A model generated the notes under the pieces. The model ran no database searches. It was not told the origin of the DNA and saw only the letters and a list, made by a program, of their open reading frames with translations. Below, one piece after another: positions 23,401 through 33,441 of a stretch of DNA of 64,000 bases (within the stretch, counting starts at the first letter, position 1; the number at the start of each line of letters is the position of its first letter). The stretch covers positions 558,001-622,000 of the forward strand of contig NGZR01000009.1 of the NCBI GenBank assembly GCA_002197995.1. The letters are read 5' to 3'. Position numbers and translations under genes: made by a program. This stretch comes from Gaeumannomyces sp. JS-464 (taxonomy: Eukaryota > Ascomycota > Sordariomycetes > Magnaporthales > Magnaporthaceae).

Positions 23401-26400
23401 CTCGACACTTGTTTGGCCCTTGTGGGAGATCTTTCCTTGCACGGAGGACGCCGGCGGCGGCCTGCCTTGCTATCTGTGTGCACATACCCGAGCAATGCAT
23501 GACGAACCAGAAACCTTCCGTGTGTGTTCTGTCTCCTAGGGCCCCCAGCTCGAGCGCAACCCAGCGGGTGGAGGGTTTGTGGAACCATCGGGCGCTCCTC
23601 CGCGAAAGGGCAGGGCCACCAGCAAAGATGAGATCGACGGAGCGCCGTTGCGCATCTCATGATTGGATGGAGCTATATCAACGCAGATATTGCACCAGGC
23701 CGACAATCCCTCCTGGTGCAAGGGACTCCGGACACGACAGATGGAGTCAGCCAGCCCGGGTGTGGTCGAGAAAGGCTGGTTGCATCTAATCGGCAGATTT
23801 GCTCCGCCTCTCTCGGTCATACTTTTCGTACTCGGCCCCGATGCTCACTTGGTCAGCCAGCCTCCTCAGCCAGTCCCGAAGCCAGAAGGCTAGCCCTGCA
23901 GCCCTTTTCCCCTTCCGCAGCAGAGCCCCAGCGGATTTTTCCTTATTCTTATTTTTGGTGCCAAGCCGGCGTCATTGGCTGGCGACGCCCCGATGTTCTG
24001 GAGAGACGGCTCGCTACGGTTCGCTGCAGACTGGTCGAGGGTTTCTTCCAACATGGGCCCGGGTTCCACTTCTCCCATGGTTACATGACTTTAGCTACGT
24101 GTGCCTGGCCTGCGACCTATCCAGGAACCGACTGACTGGTCGATAACCGGGTTGGGAAAGGCGGGCGGTCGAGGTGCTATTCCTAGAACACGAAGAACAT
24201 CGTCTGCTGTTGACGGGGCATAAACAAGTGGACCGATTGACAGTTGAGAATGGGCTGGGTTGGGTGAAAGAGCTTGGGCAATGAGGCGAAGCCAGCTCAC
24301 CACTCTGCTCGAGCCCGATGATGCCTATCGCGCCTTGAACGTCCAACCTCCCGACTGGACCTGCGGGCGGAGATTGTTTGATGATTGGCAATGCACTTGC
24401 CGGCTTCCTTCCCTCCAAGGATGACTTCGCGCCAGTCCGCGCATCTTGCAGGCCCTGTCCATCCGCTTGTCTGCCGCCCGATCCTTTTCTTGGGGGATGC
24501 TAAGTTTTGATCCCTCAATTGCTCGATTTGGACATGCCATCCGGACACTTGCATGCAATCTAGCGTGAGGTGGCATCGCGACCACCATCTGGAAGGACGC
24601 CAACCTCAGCAGCGCATTCTTTTGGCGGTGGCACGGCCGAGCCCTCAGGGACACTTGCTGGGCGGCGGCCGAGAGTTGGCGGTGCGCCGCTGCAGCTTGC
24701 AGGACGATGTGGGGACGCGACTCCAGGGCAAATTTGCTACGCAAAAAAAAAAAAAAAAAAAGGCACCCCGTGCGGAGGACATGGCGGATTCAAGCTTGCT
24801 GTTTGCTGGACAATATCGAGATATCCGGGCTAAGCCCTCCGCCGCGCTTTTCCCAACGTCTATGGGATTTACAGAGCATCTCGACATGACCTACCCCTGC
24901 GAAATGCGAATCCCGTGCATCGTGTCGAAAATGCCCGCTGTCCCCTGGCTGGGCTGGGGGCTACCACGTAGCACCTGCTCCTGCCCTGCCCAAGCAGCGA
25001 AGCGGGCTGGCTTTCCGGGGATACGGCGGGCTGGGCAGCGACAGTGCCTGCCCACACTGTGCCGGAAAGGGTCCTTTGGAAGGCAGAGAGCGGTGACGTT
25101 TTGGCGTGTCGCAGGTGAGGGTGACCCAGGAAACCGGCACCTTGTTTGTTTCGCCCAATCCAGCGTGCGCGTGCACTTCGACTTTGTCCTCGACCTCTGG
25201 TGTGCTTCTTATTTTTATCCCAAAGGGCGGCCCACCATTCCCAACCGGGCCTAGAGGCGAGCCTGCTAGGCTTGCTCGCACGCTAAGCCAATTCAGGCAC
25301 AACGTATTCTGTCTGGCCTGTGCGGTGGCCCGTCACTGTGTGCTCTGGTGCTGGCTCCTGGTGCATCGCATGTGAAGCTCGATCCCAGGGCGACTTTGTC
25401 CGCTGGAGATGCATCACCCCAGGCCCTGCAGTCGCCCCCCAGGAGCCAGGAGAGACAGGCCGGGGCGGGTTCCCTGGCCTCAGGGTTTCGCATCAACAAG
25501 CAAGCTTCAGGGAAGCTTCAGGGGGCTCATTTGCATCCCCGAGGTAGAGGGCCCCGGCAGATGCTCAACGCTCGCGGCTGCCCGCGATTCCCTTGCCAGC
25601 CACAAGCCGACCCGCCTGCCGCTTCCGGTCTCGATTTATTGTCGTTGTTGATTTTCAATTCGCCGGCGGCGGTGGGGCCAGCGACGGACAGCGTCCTGTA
25701 TTTTGTGCGTGTGCCCGTCAAGGGAGCAGCAGGACAGGGCAGGGGGGGGGGGTGCAAAACGCACGGATGCTCGGCCCACCCCTGCTCGGCCGGTGCCAGT
25801 GGGGAGGGGGTTTTGGGCCGACTCTTCCTGTTTGGGTACTGCGCGCGACGTCCCCTCTGGCGGCCCCCTCCCCTTTGTGCGTGTGGCCGTGTTTTCAGGA
25901 CTGTCGGTGGTGCGTCCCACACTCCATCCCAGCCTGCGACCGTGCCTCTGGCCACTGTATGGTACTTGGGCAGCCCAGACACGGCCCGGTATTTAACTCT
26001 TGAGCGTTCCGCCCTCGACCTGCTGGCGCCTTTCCCCTCCCTCGATCAGTCCAATATACCATCGCAAGCCAAAAACAGCGCCGCCGCTGCAACACTCAAC
26101 CTCCCACGTTCGCTATCAGAACCCCCTAGGAAGTCCTCGTCGACTCCTGTCATTCGCTTATTTCCTTTATTATTTTCCTGTGTCTCTATCGTCGGTGATT
26201 TGTGAGGGTATTTGGAAGCAGAACGAAAGCAGAGCAGAAGAAGAAGCAGACCAAAAAAAAGAGGAACCAGAAGGAACCAGAAAGCCAAGACGCCCACAAA
26301 AACCACCAAAGGCAGCTCCGCCCCGCTCCGAATTGCTCTCCGCGGCGCAGTCATCAAAGCCTCAGACTTTAGCAATCGCCTCGCGCCGCCACAGAGGACT

Positions 26401-27096
26401 GCTCGGCATCGAACCCTCTGGCTTTATCTGCCCATCAGTCGCTCGCTCGATAAGACTTGGCCGTCGTCACCCGTCCGCCTTGTCGTCAACCCCTCGCTTT
26501 TAGGTGTATTGGGAAAGGACTGCATCACCAGCCGCCGCCTTGTGCAGTTAGATGCATACTGTCCCCAAATTATAGCCGACTTCCAACTTTTCGGCGTCAG
26601 CGCAGACCAGAGCACTTCCGCCTGCCTGGCCCTCTGCACTCTGTGTCGTTGCTAGATGATAGAGTCTCCGGACCCGTCTTCCACACGCACCACCCCCACG
26701 ATCGCTACCTCCTGCATCTTTCGACAGCCCGCTCGTCTCTGAAGAGAGATTTGGCGGTTCTCTGTGGATAGCTGCAACATCCCCATCATTGGCTGCTGTC
26801 CTGTCTCGGCCACAGCCACACTCTCGCTGTGACCCTCTGGTGCTTCTGCAATCAGCCGGCTCCATCCAACCGCGCTGACACAGCCTCGAACCCCATCCTG
26901 CACCAGACAGCCTCTCGCTGCTTCAAGGGGCCCCCAAAACCCACCTCAAGGGTGTGTTGAGAATCAGCAAAGACCACGCAGCTTTGGTTGCATCACGCCC
27001 CCTCCCTCGCTAGCCCTACAGCCTCTCACGCTCGCTACCCTTGTTCCTGCCGCTACACGACATCGTCCTCACCGGCGACAGCTCGCGGGCATTCTT
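17417..27096. other. Gene-poor region upstream of the Zn2Cys6 regulator
   Basis: About 9.7 kb with no recognised gene. It contains A- and T-runs (17752-17774, about 22245-22278, 24742-24760), a GT repeat near 22833-22857, and G-runs near 25742. From roughly 26040 the top strand becomes CT-rich and CA-rich with many short upstream ATG frames, resembling a transcribed leader of the downstream regulator. This is inference. Frames of 230-300 codons (19172-20083, 24553-25254, 25348-26205) lack domains and cross low-complexity tracts. Confidence 0.5.
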
Positions 27097-27262
27097 GTAA
27101 GTACCTTGCTTCCTTGTTGCCTTGCTGCCATGACCCACCGTCGCCGCCGCCTCGACAGACCTTCTCGCCACCTCTGTTATATATCGGCGCTTGCCTGTTA
27201 CTTACCCAGCCCTGGGTTTTTTGCCCCTCATTGAAGAGTGCCGTACGCTAACTGTAACTCAG
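27097..27262 (+). other. Probable 5' leader intron of the Zn2Cys6 gene
   Basis: A perfect GTAAGT donor at 27097 and an acceptor AG at 27261-27262, preceded by GCTAAC about 12 nt upstream, define a 166 nt intron that ends 48 nt before the start codon at 27311. Fungal regulators often carry such leader introns. Transcript evidence would settle it. Confidence 0.6.
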
Positions 27263-27310
27263 TTCTCTCGCTTACTTCTCTTGAGCCTTAACTTTTAATA
27301 AGCCTTCGCA

Positions 27311-30024
27311 ATGGCTGGCCCTGGTGGTGGTCCTCCTCGACGGAGGTAAGTCACGCACTCTATTTTGCCTTTCTTGCTACCCCTGAGATGCCGTACTAAC
27401 CCTTCTCGATTGCAGTCACACCAAGTCCCGCAAGGGTTGTGAGACCTGGTATGTTAAAGCATGATCATGGTGTCCTGCCGGCCGCATGTCACGGGACCTT
27501 GGCTGCTTCTGCTATTAATTCGTACACACATTCTAACCCTGTTCGCTCTAGCAAACGCCGACATATCCGTTGTGATGAAACTTTCCCCCAATGGTATGTT
27601 AATCATTGTTCTCTGCGCTGAAACGACCATCGTCTTCAGCCTCACTGACCGTCCCCTCTAGCCGCAACTGCACCAAGCACAAGATCCGGTGCCCTTACAA
27701 TGACATCCCCGTCTCTGATGAGCGGTCGACCTCTCCTGACCGGCCGGATCTCATGTGGAATCCTGAGAACGAGGCGGCTATTGCGCAGTGGCAGCAGACG
27801 GGAATCTTCCCGTTCCCTGACATGAACATCTACCCGGCTCCCAACCCGCAGGCCCTCTCCGTCGAGGACCTGCGTCTCATCCACCACGTGGCGTCCATCA
27901 GCGATCAGATGCTTCGCATTGACGCTGACGGCTTCACGTTGTGGACCCGCCAGATCCCCACGTAAGACCAGCCGTGCTGAACAAGGCGGTTCGCGCCATG
28001 ATCAATCTATTGTGCTGACAAGGTTTCTATCACAGGCTCATCAAGATTGGTGCCACCCACAGCTATGTCATGCACGCCCTGCTCGCCTTCTCTGCCATGC
28101 ACATCGCCTTTTTGACCGACTGCCCTCTGGTCGGCAACATGGCGTATGAGCATCGGGGCGTTGCCCTCAAGGGGCTTCAGGAGGCCATCGGCACCTTCTC
28201 CAGGGAAACGTCGGACGCTGTTCTCGCGGCCTCGCTTGTGCTCTCGTGGCAGGCCACAGATTGGTACGTCAATATTTCCTGCACGTTGCCGCCAATGCTT
28301 GCGGCCGGCGACCTGCATGCGACAGCGACGCACAGAGAACCCAAACCAGAAATTGGCACGCACAGAAGCTAACCAGCCATGCACAGGCGGAGCTGGACCC
28401 AACTCATGCAGGGAACCCGTTCGGTAAGTGGCAATCGCACACGGAGGAGCCTATGCCAGCTGGACTGAGGCTGGCGTTGATGTCGTGCTACGCACGCCGT
28501 GCAATTACTGACGCAAACTGTTTTGGCATCCCAATAGGTTATGGAGGCCATGGATCCCTGGAAGCACGAGTCGCAGTTCGGCGATTTCATTGCCGAGAGC
28601 AGCACGTTCCCCACGGCACCTCCCTCGCCGACGCCGGACCACAAGCCCAGCCAGCCCCACCAGGAGGACATCGATGCGTTCCAGCGGACGCTCCAGCAGC
28701 TGCAGAAACTCGAGGCTCACCTCAAGCACAACCACGAGGACCACAAGTCGGTCGCCCAGCTGATCACCTTCCTCAAGGGTGCCCGCAAGGTCAGCCCGGC
28801 CTTTAATGTTGCGTCGCAGTTCGAGCGTCTGAGGGATCTCAGGACCTGGCTCTTCTGGCTGCCCGTCGAATTTCTGCAGCAGACCGGCGGGTCGGCCAGC
28901 GCCCTTCTCATCATCGCGCACTACTACACGGTGGCCCTCGTCATGGAGCGTCTCTTCCCGGAGATTGGCGCGGCCTACTTCGGTAGTCTGTCGCTGGCCC
29001 CCGTGGAGGAGATCGCCCGGCGCCTGCTCTCGTTCAATGTATCGGGCAACCTGGAGGGCGTGTCGTCGCCTCTGCCGCTGATGGAGTTCCCCATCGAGAC
29101 GGTCAGCGAGTTCCGCTCGCGCATGGGGTGGGCCCATCCGGTCCGCACGCCCTCGTTCCCCCAGTTCGACCCGCCGAACTTCTACATGCACGAGAACACG
29201 GCCATGACGATGCCGCCTGTGACGACCGCCGCGTATGGGCCGTACGGCGACACGCCGGCGTTCAGCTACAGCACCGAGGACCTGTCGGTGATCACGCACG
29301 ATGGCCTCCCGCCCGTGTCGGCGCCGGCCAGTGCCATCAGCCCGCTGCAACTGTCGTCGCCGTTCGCCAACCACCAGTACCTCAACATCCCCAGCCCTTC
29401 GTATGGTGGCTACAGCCCGGCGTCGAGCAGCTTTGGCGGCGACTTCAACGACTTTGGCGAGTTTGGCGAAACCGCGTCCATCGGCTACAGCGACCACGAG
29501 GACTTTGCGTCGTATGACATGGGCCTCGCTGCGGGCACCCAGATGGGTGGTTCGAGCAGCTTTGGCGTCGGGTTCGTTCCTTCCGCTCAGCCCCTGTGGA
29601 TCTAGATCTCCCGGGACCCTCCACCCCACCCACCTCCGCCGAAGTATGCCGGTCGGCCGGCCGTTGTCCGCCTTCGCCGACGAACGCCCGAGCCGAGACG
29701 GAGCTTCAGCCACGCGGACGTTCCGAGCTGTGATGATTGACTTTGGCCCCCAGGACTCCTACTTGGTTGAGCACCACTCCAACTTTCCCGCCTCCTGAAG
29801 ATGCGCTGTCGTTGCTGTCTTCCTCACTTCCGGCCCCGGCTCCGTCCCCTTTTCTGAAGCCCGAGCAGTTCGCAACCGTGCCTCCTCCCGAGTCGCTTGT
29901 GCCTCGCCTCTCGGTGCCCTCGCACCGCCACAATCCGTCCATCACGTCGGTCGCCTCGGCGCCTCCGTCCATGATGGACTTTGCTCCCTCGTTCTCGCCC
30001 ACGCCCAACGAGAGGCAGGCATAG
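27311..30024 (+). CDS. Zn2Cys6 fungal transcription factor
   Basis: Seven exons: 27311-27345, 27416-27448, 27552-27593, 27662-27961, 28036-28263, 28387-28423 and from 28538. All junctions are GT-AG and in phase, giving 580 residues to a TAG at 29603-29605. The binuclear zinc cluster is complete (C20-x2-C23-x6-C30-x6-C37-x2-C40-x6-C47) with a basic stretch KRRHIR. It is followed by a linker rich in Pro and acids, then a helical fungal-TF regulatory region of the sterol-uptake-regulator-like type (LIHHVASISDQM; VMHALLAFSAMHIAFL; SLVLSWQATDW), and an acidic/Tyr/Gly/Ser tail that looks like an activation region. Beyond the TAG, protein-like sequence continues to 30024 in shifted frames (MIDFGPQDSYLVEHHSNF, then LSLLSSSLPAPAPSPFL). 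The true end is therefore probably 30024 (about 720 residues), with 1 nt losses near 29590, 29640 and 29796. The target pathway is unknown. The long gene-free upstream region fits a heavily regulated gene. Confidence 0.9.
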
Positions 30025-30711
30025 CGGCTTCGACTTTCGCTTTATTTTTTTGGCTTCGCTTTTCCTTGGACGACTCGTTTCCTGCTATTTGGCTCGCACT
30101 CGCTTGGTGTTTTTGGCACTTCCTTTTCCCGGCTCTCGATCGATTCGATGGCCGTTTGTTTTGGCTTGGTCCATACCGCAACTCGACCATACGCCCGCCC
30201 TTTTAATACCGCCTTGGACAACAGACGCAAATGTACACCACACTCCCTAGAACCCGATCGATCTCGGCATCACGACCGTTCACACAGCACACCACGACTG
30301 CCCGGCGCAACCACAAACAGCCGCATCCAACTTGACGACATTCATTACCACGAAAGCAATTGCCGCTGCGCACATATGGCCGCAGCGCGTTGCATAATTC
30401 TCACAAGACGCTCCTTTGTCAACCTCAACCAGAGATACCCAACATAGACGTTCCTTTTTCTCATCTGGCCACGGATGGACACATACAGGTTATTACCCAC
30501 CATAGACGCTCCTTTGACGACCTTTACGACCCAAGCACCGCGGCATGCCGCACCGCAATAATCTCCATACCACACTCCTTACGCAAGCACAAACTGTTTT
30601 TGTACTTTTTACGACGATCATGATACCCAAACTGCATAGCGACTGTTGTTTTTCGTTTTTATTTACCACGGGGGGATATCTCTAATACTTGTTTTTGGAT
30701 CACTACTGTTT

Positions 30712-30730
30712 GGGGGGGGGGGGGGGGGGG
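30712..30730 (+). repeat. Poly(G) run, 19 nt
   Basis: Nineteen consecutive G on the plus strand in the 3' flank of the Zn2Cys6 gene. Length in the assembly may be approximate. Confidence 0.9.
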
Positions 30731-31844
30731 CATCAAAAGAAGTTTTTGGGCGATGGACGAGGAATCTCTTCAGATCTTGACGTCACATCTGGACGAATGC
30801 ATTGGGCGGCGTTAATATTTCTGGAGTCGAGCATTGTCCTCTGCTATAATAATCGCCAATTTTCAACTATTTTTCGCGGTCGCTTTTCGTCTCTCCACCA
30901 GTCTCACCGTTTCTCCAGCGTGGGTTTTAATCATGTGATAGACATAGGGAAGAGCGAGACTGACGGGGTCCTTGAACTGGTCAGTTCCTTGAGCGGACTG
31001 TCTATGGAAGTCACCTTCAGTCGACACGGTAATATTTGCTTTTGGATACTGTTGGAGTGGAGATAAAGATGGACGGGAGGCTGGAGATTCTTGCCCGAAT
31101 GTACACAGTTGTAGGAGCTGTACACGGGTCTGCAGGATATGCCCTGTCGGCCCACCAGTTGGAGATATAAACAGCAAGTTGTCTCTCTGCGCACGTTTAA
31201 ACCTATGGCCCCGGTCAACGTCTAATCAGCTCTTCGCGCGCAATGGTGCACTCAGTCAAGGCCGCGCCCTGGGGGTGACGGAGCCGAGAGGGGTGCTTGA
31301 GTGCCATCGCCTTCATCAAGAGAGTGGAGGGGGGCAACGGGCAACAGTAGGAGGGGGGTGGGGTGGGAAAACTGCAACTCCATTCAGCGATACTCCATTC
31401 AGCGATGGCATGGTGTATTGTGGCGTTATGCTGTTGTTTTAGGGCTGGAGATGACTGTCCCATCGTATGGATCTTGATATTTGACGATGTGTATGTGTAT
31501 GTGCGTGTGTGTGTGTGTGTGGATGTCGCAGGTATGCATGGCACTTGCAATCCATCACCAATGCCGTGGTGCCTCCGGGGTTCCGCTTGCCTGGTGGGTC
31601 GATCCTGACCCCCTCGAGGCCAGTCAACGGCGGCTGCCTTGATGACGGATGTCGGGTCACACAGGGAGGATTTTGGCCGGTGTAACGTTTGGGCGCTTGC
31701 CGCCCCATCCCCATCTGACTCTTTTTTTTCTTTCTTTCTTCTTCCCCGTTGTCCCGTTGTGTAACCACACCGGCCCCATGGATGATATGTCGTGGTGTCG
31801 CGCTGTAAGCGCCGGAGAGCTGCCGGGCCCACGAGCTCCGGCTG

Positions 31845-31893
31845 TTGCGTGCTTGCGTGCTTGCGTGCTTGCTTGCTTGCTTGCTTGCTTGCT
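31845..31893. repeat. Tetranucleotide tandem repeat (TGCG/TGCT)n
   Basis: Begins as alternating TGCG TGCT units and ends as pure GCTT repeats for about 30 nt. It is a compound microsatellite in noncoding DNA. Confidence 0.93.
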
Positions 31894-32336
31894 CAAGGAG
31901 TGTGTGTAACGTGGACGCGCGTGCGTTCGGGGACTCGGGGTTTGCTCCGCGCTCACTTGTTCAATGATCGGGAAATTGCACAGGCATGCATGATCTTGCC
32001 TGGTAGGGGGAGGGAAGGGATTACGCGCCCAAACGGGCAACATTTTGTGTTTTGTACTTTGGAGCTGCTGGCTTACAGCGCCCCGCCCCGGGCTGACCAT
32101 GCTCCCGCGTGCATGTTGATGGGGTATTAAGTTGCACAGAAATATTACTTGGTCCACCGCCGGGCCCGGAATGAAGCTACATATCAACCTACCCAAGAAT
32201 GGCCCCAACCCGCGGCGGCTGTGTTGGGTTCGGACGGAGGGTTAGGGTCAGTCAGCCTAGCCGACCACCAGCACCCAATCCTCGCCTCGAGGGCGCTCTT
32301 CCGCAGCCGCGCATGCATCCGTCGGCCTCATCGCAG

Positions 32337-32339
<3 letters not shown>

Positions 32340-32368
<29 letters not shown>
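32340..32368 (+). repeat. Poly(G) run, 29 nt
   Basis: Twenty-nine consecutive G on the plus strand, between GCAGCC and TGCAGCC. It has strong G-quadruplex potential in principle. Exact length may not be reliable. Confidence 0.9.
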
Positions 32369-32369
<1 letters not shown>

Positions 32370-33046
32370 GCAGCCTCCACAAACCCCTTTTCTCTCCCAC
32401 CCACAGCATCGCCGCACCAAGTTGGCCGCTTAGGATCACGGGCAGAACGACCTCATCCCTCCTTGTGGGAAAGCCTCCTCCCGCGTTACCGTCCTTTTCA
32501 GCCCTCTCTCGGGCCCGAAACCGTTTCCGGGATCGGCCCCTGGCTCCTTCGGCGGCTGTATGGCAGGCTGGCCGAGGAGAGCGTGCCGCCGCCCGGCTGC
32601 CTACCTATCCTGTGTCTGCCCCGAGGGCTCTCTGCCCACAGCCTCCTTGCGTGCAGGCTGCCTTTGTCCTCCATTGACAATAAAACACCCACCCCTATTC
32701 CCTGTTTTCCTCATCGCCCTTACGCCGTGTCAAAAAAAGTACGTCTGCTGAAATACGTACATATCCAGGGTTACACCAACAGGGCCATATGGATAAACGC
32801 TGTGCCTAGCAGCTGGGGAAAGTGAGAATAAGCAAGCCTCGCATGTGCGCTCTCTTCTCCCGCCTTTCCCTGTTTGTATACCACATCTCCTTTGAAGGCA
32901 CCGGGCTGGCGTGGCTGGCGTGGCTGCCGACAAGGTTGCACAATACCCGCCATCCCTCCCGGGCAGGAGAGACAAGGGCGCCCACAGACTCCACGCCGGC
33001 GTGGCCCCTCTGTTATAGTCCCACTCTGGGCGCCCCGTGCCTCAAC

Positions 33047-33133
33047 GCCCGGTTAGCTCAATCGGTAGAGCGTGAGACTCTTAGGAGGACTCCGGTCATC
33101 TCAAGGTTGCGGGTTCGACCCCCGCATCGGGCT
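33047..33133 (+). tRNA. tRNA-Lys(CUU) with 14 nt intron
   Basis: The cloverleaf folds by eye: acceptor stem GCCCGGT/ATCGGGC (one G-T pair), D arm GCTC/GAGC, anticodon stem TGAGA/TCTCA with loop CTCTTAA (anticodon CTT), T arm GCGGG/CCCGC around TTCGACC, and discriminator T. The loop is interrupted after position 37 by the 14 nt sequence GGAGGACTCCGGTC (33084-33097), the canonical place for nuclear tRNA introns. The mature length is 73 nt before CCA addition. The internal promoter boxes are TAGCTCAATCGG (A box) and GGTTCGACCCC (B box). Confidence 0.97.
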
Positions 33134-33441
33134 CAATTCCCGGTGTGCCTTTCGGCTCTCCTTTTTTTTTCTTTTTTTTTCTTTTTTTTTTTTCTCCCCT
33201 TCTGTTCTTGCTGTCTTCCAAGGCTCGCAATTTTAACTCCTTTTTGTTCAAAAGCATGGGCCAGTCGTGAACGCAGTTTTGGCCAAGCTGGGGTTTGAGT
33301 ATACTGGTTGGTGCAGATGATTTGTACATATGTGCATTTTGGTTGGGCTTTTTATATACAGTACCTCTAGCAAAGCTGGTAGGCATGGCGTCGAGGTGCA
33401 GCCGCGACGCGAGCTCCAAAGATCCGACTATCCCAGCCTGA
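33134..33441. other. Spacer between tRNA-Lys and P450 3' end
   Basis: Holds the T-run terminator (annotated separately) and the presumed 3' UTR of the convergent P450 gene. Nothing else was recognised. Confidence 0.6.
33162..33193 (+). terminator. RNA polymerase III terminator for tRNA-Lys
   Basis: The first run of four or more T after the tRNA is the nine-T run at 33162-33170, followed by two further long T-runs to 33193. No shorter T4 run lies between it and the tRNA, so the primary transcript should have a trailer of about 28 nt or slightly more. Confidence 0.8.

Larger units (their letters stand above)
30025..33046. other. Intergenic between Zn2Cys6 gene and tRNA-Lys
   Basis: Starts with the regulator's probable 3' UTR (T-rich, 30030-30700). 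It then holds simple repeats: two long G-runs, a GT repeat at about 31503-31521, a GCTT/GCGT tandem, and a 15 bp direct repeat (ACTCCATTCAGCGAT) repeated back to back near 31375-31404. No protein-coding gene was recognised. No TATA-type element for the tRNA was noted. Confidence 0.5.

Noticed and set aside
28505..29713. 402-codon minus-strand frame opposite the Zn2Cys6 gene
   Set aside because: It mirrors the codon bias of the real sense gene and is Arg/Ala/Glu-rich. It is a shadow frame.
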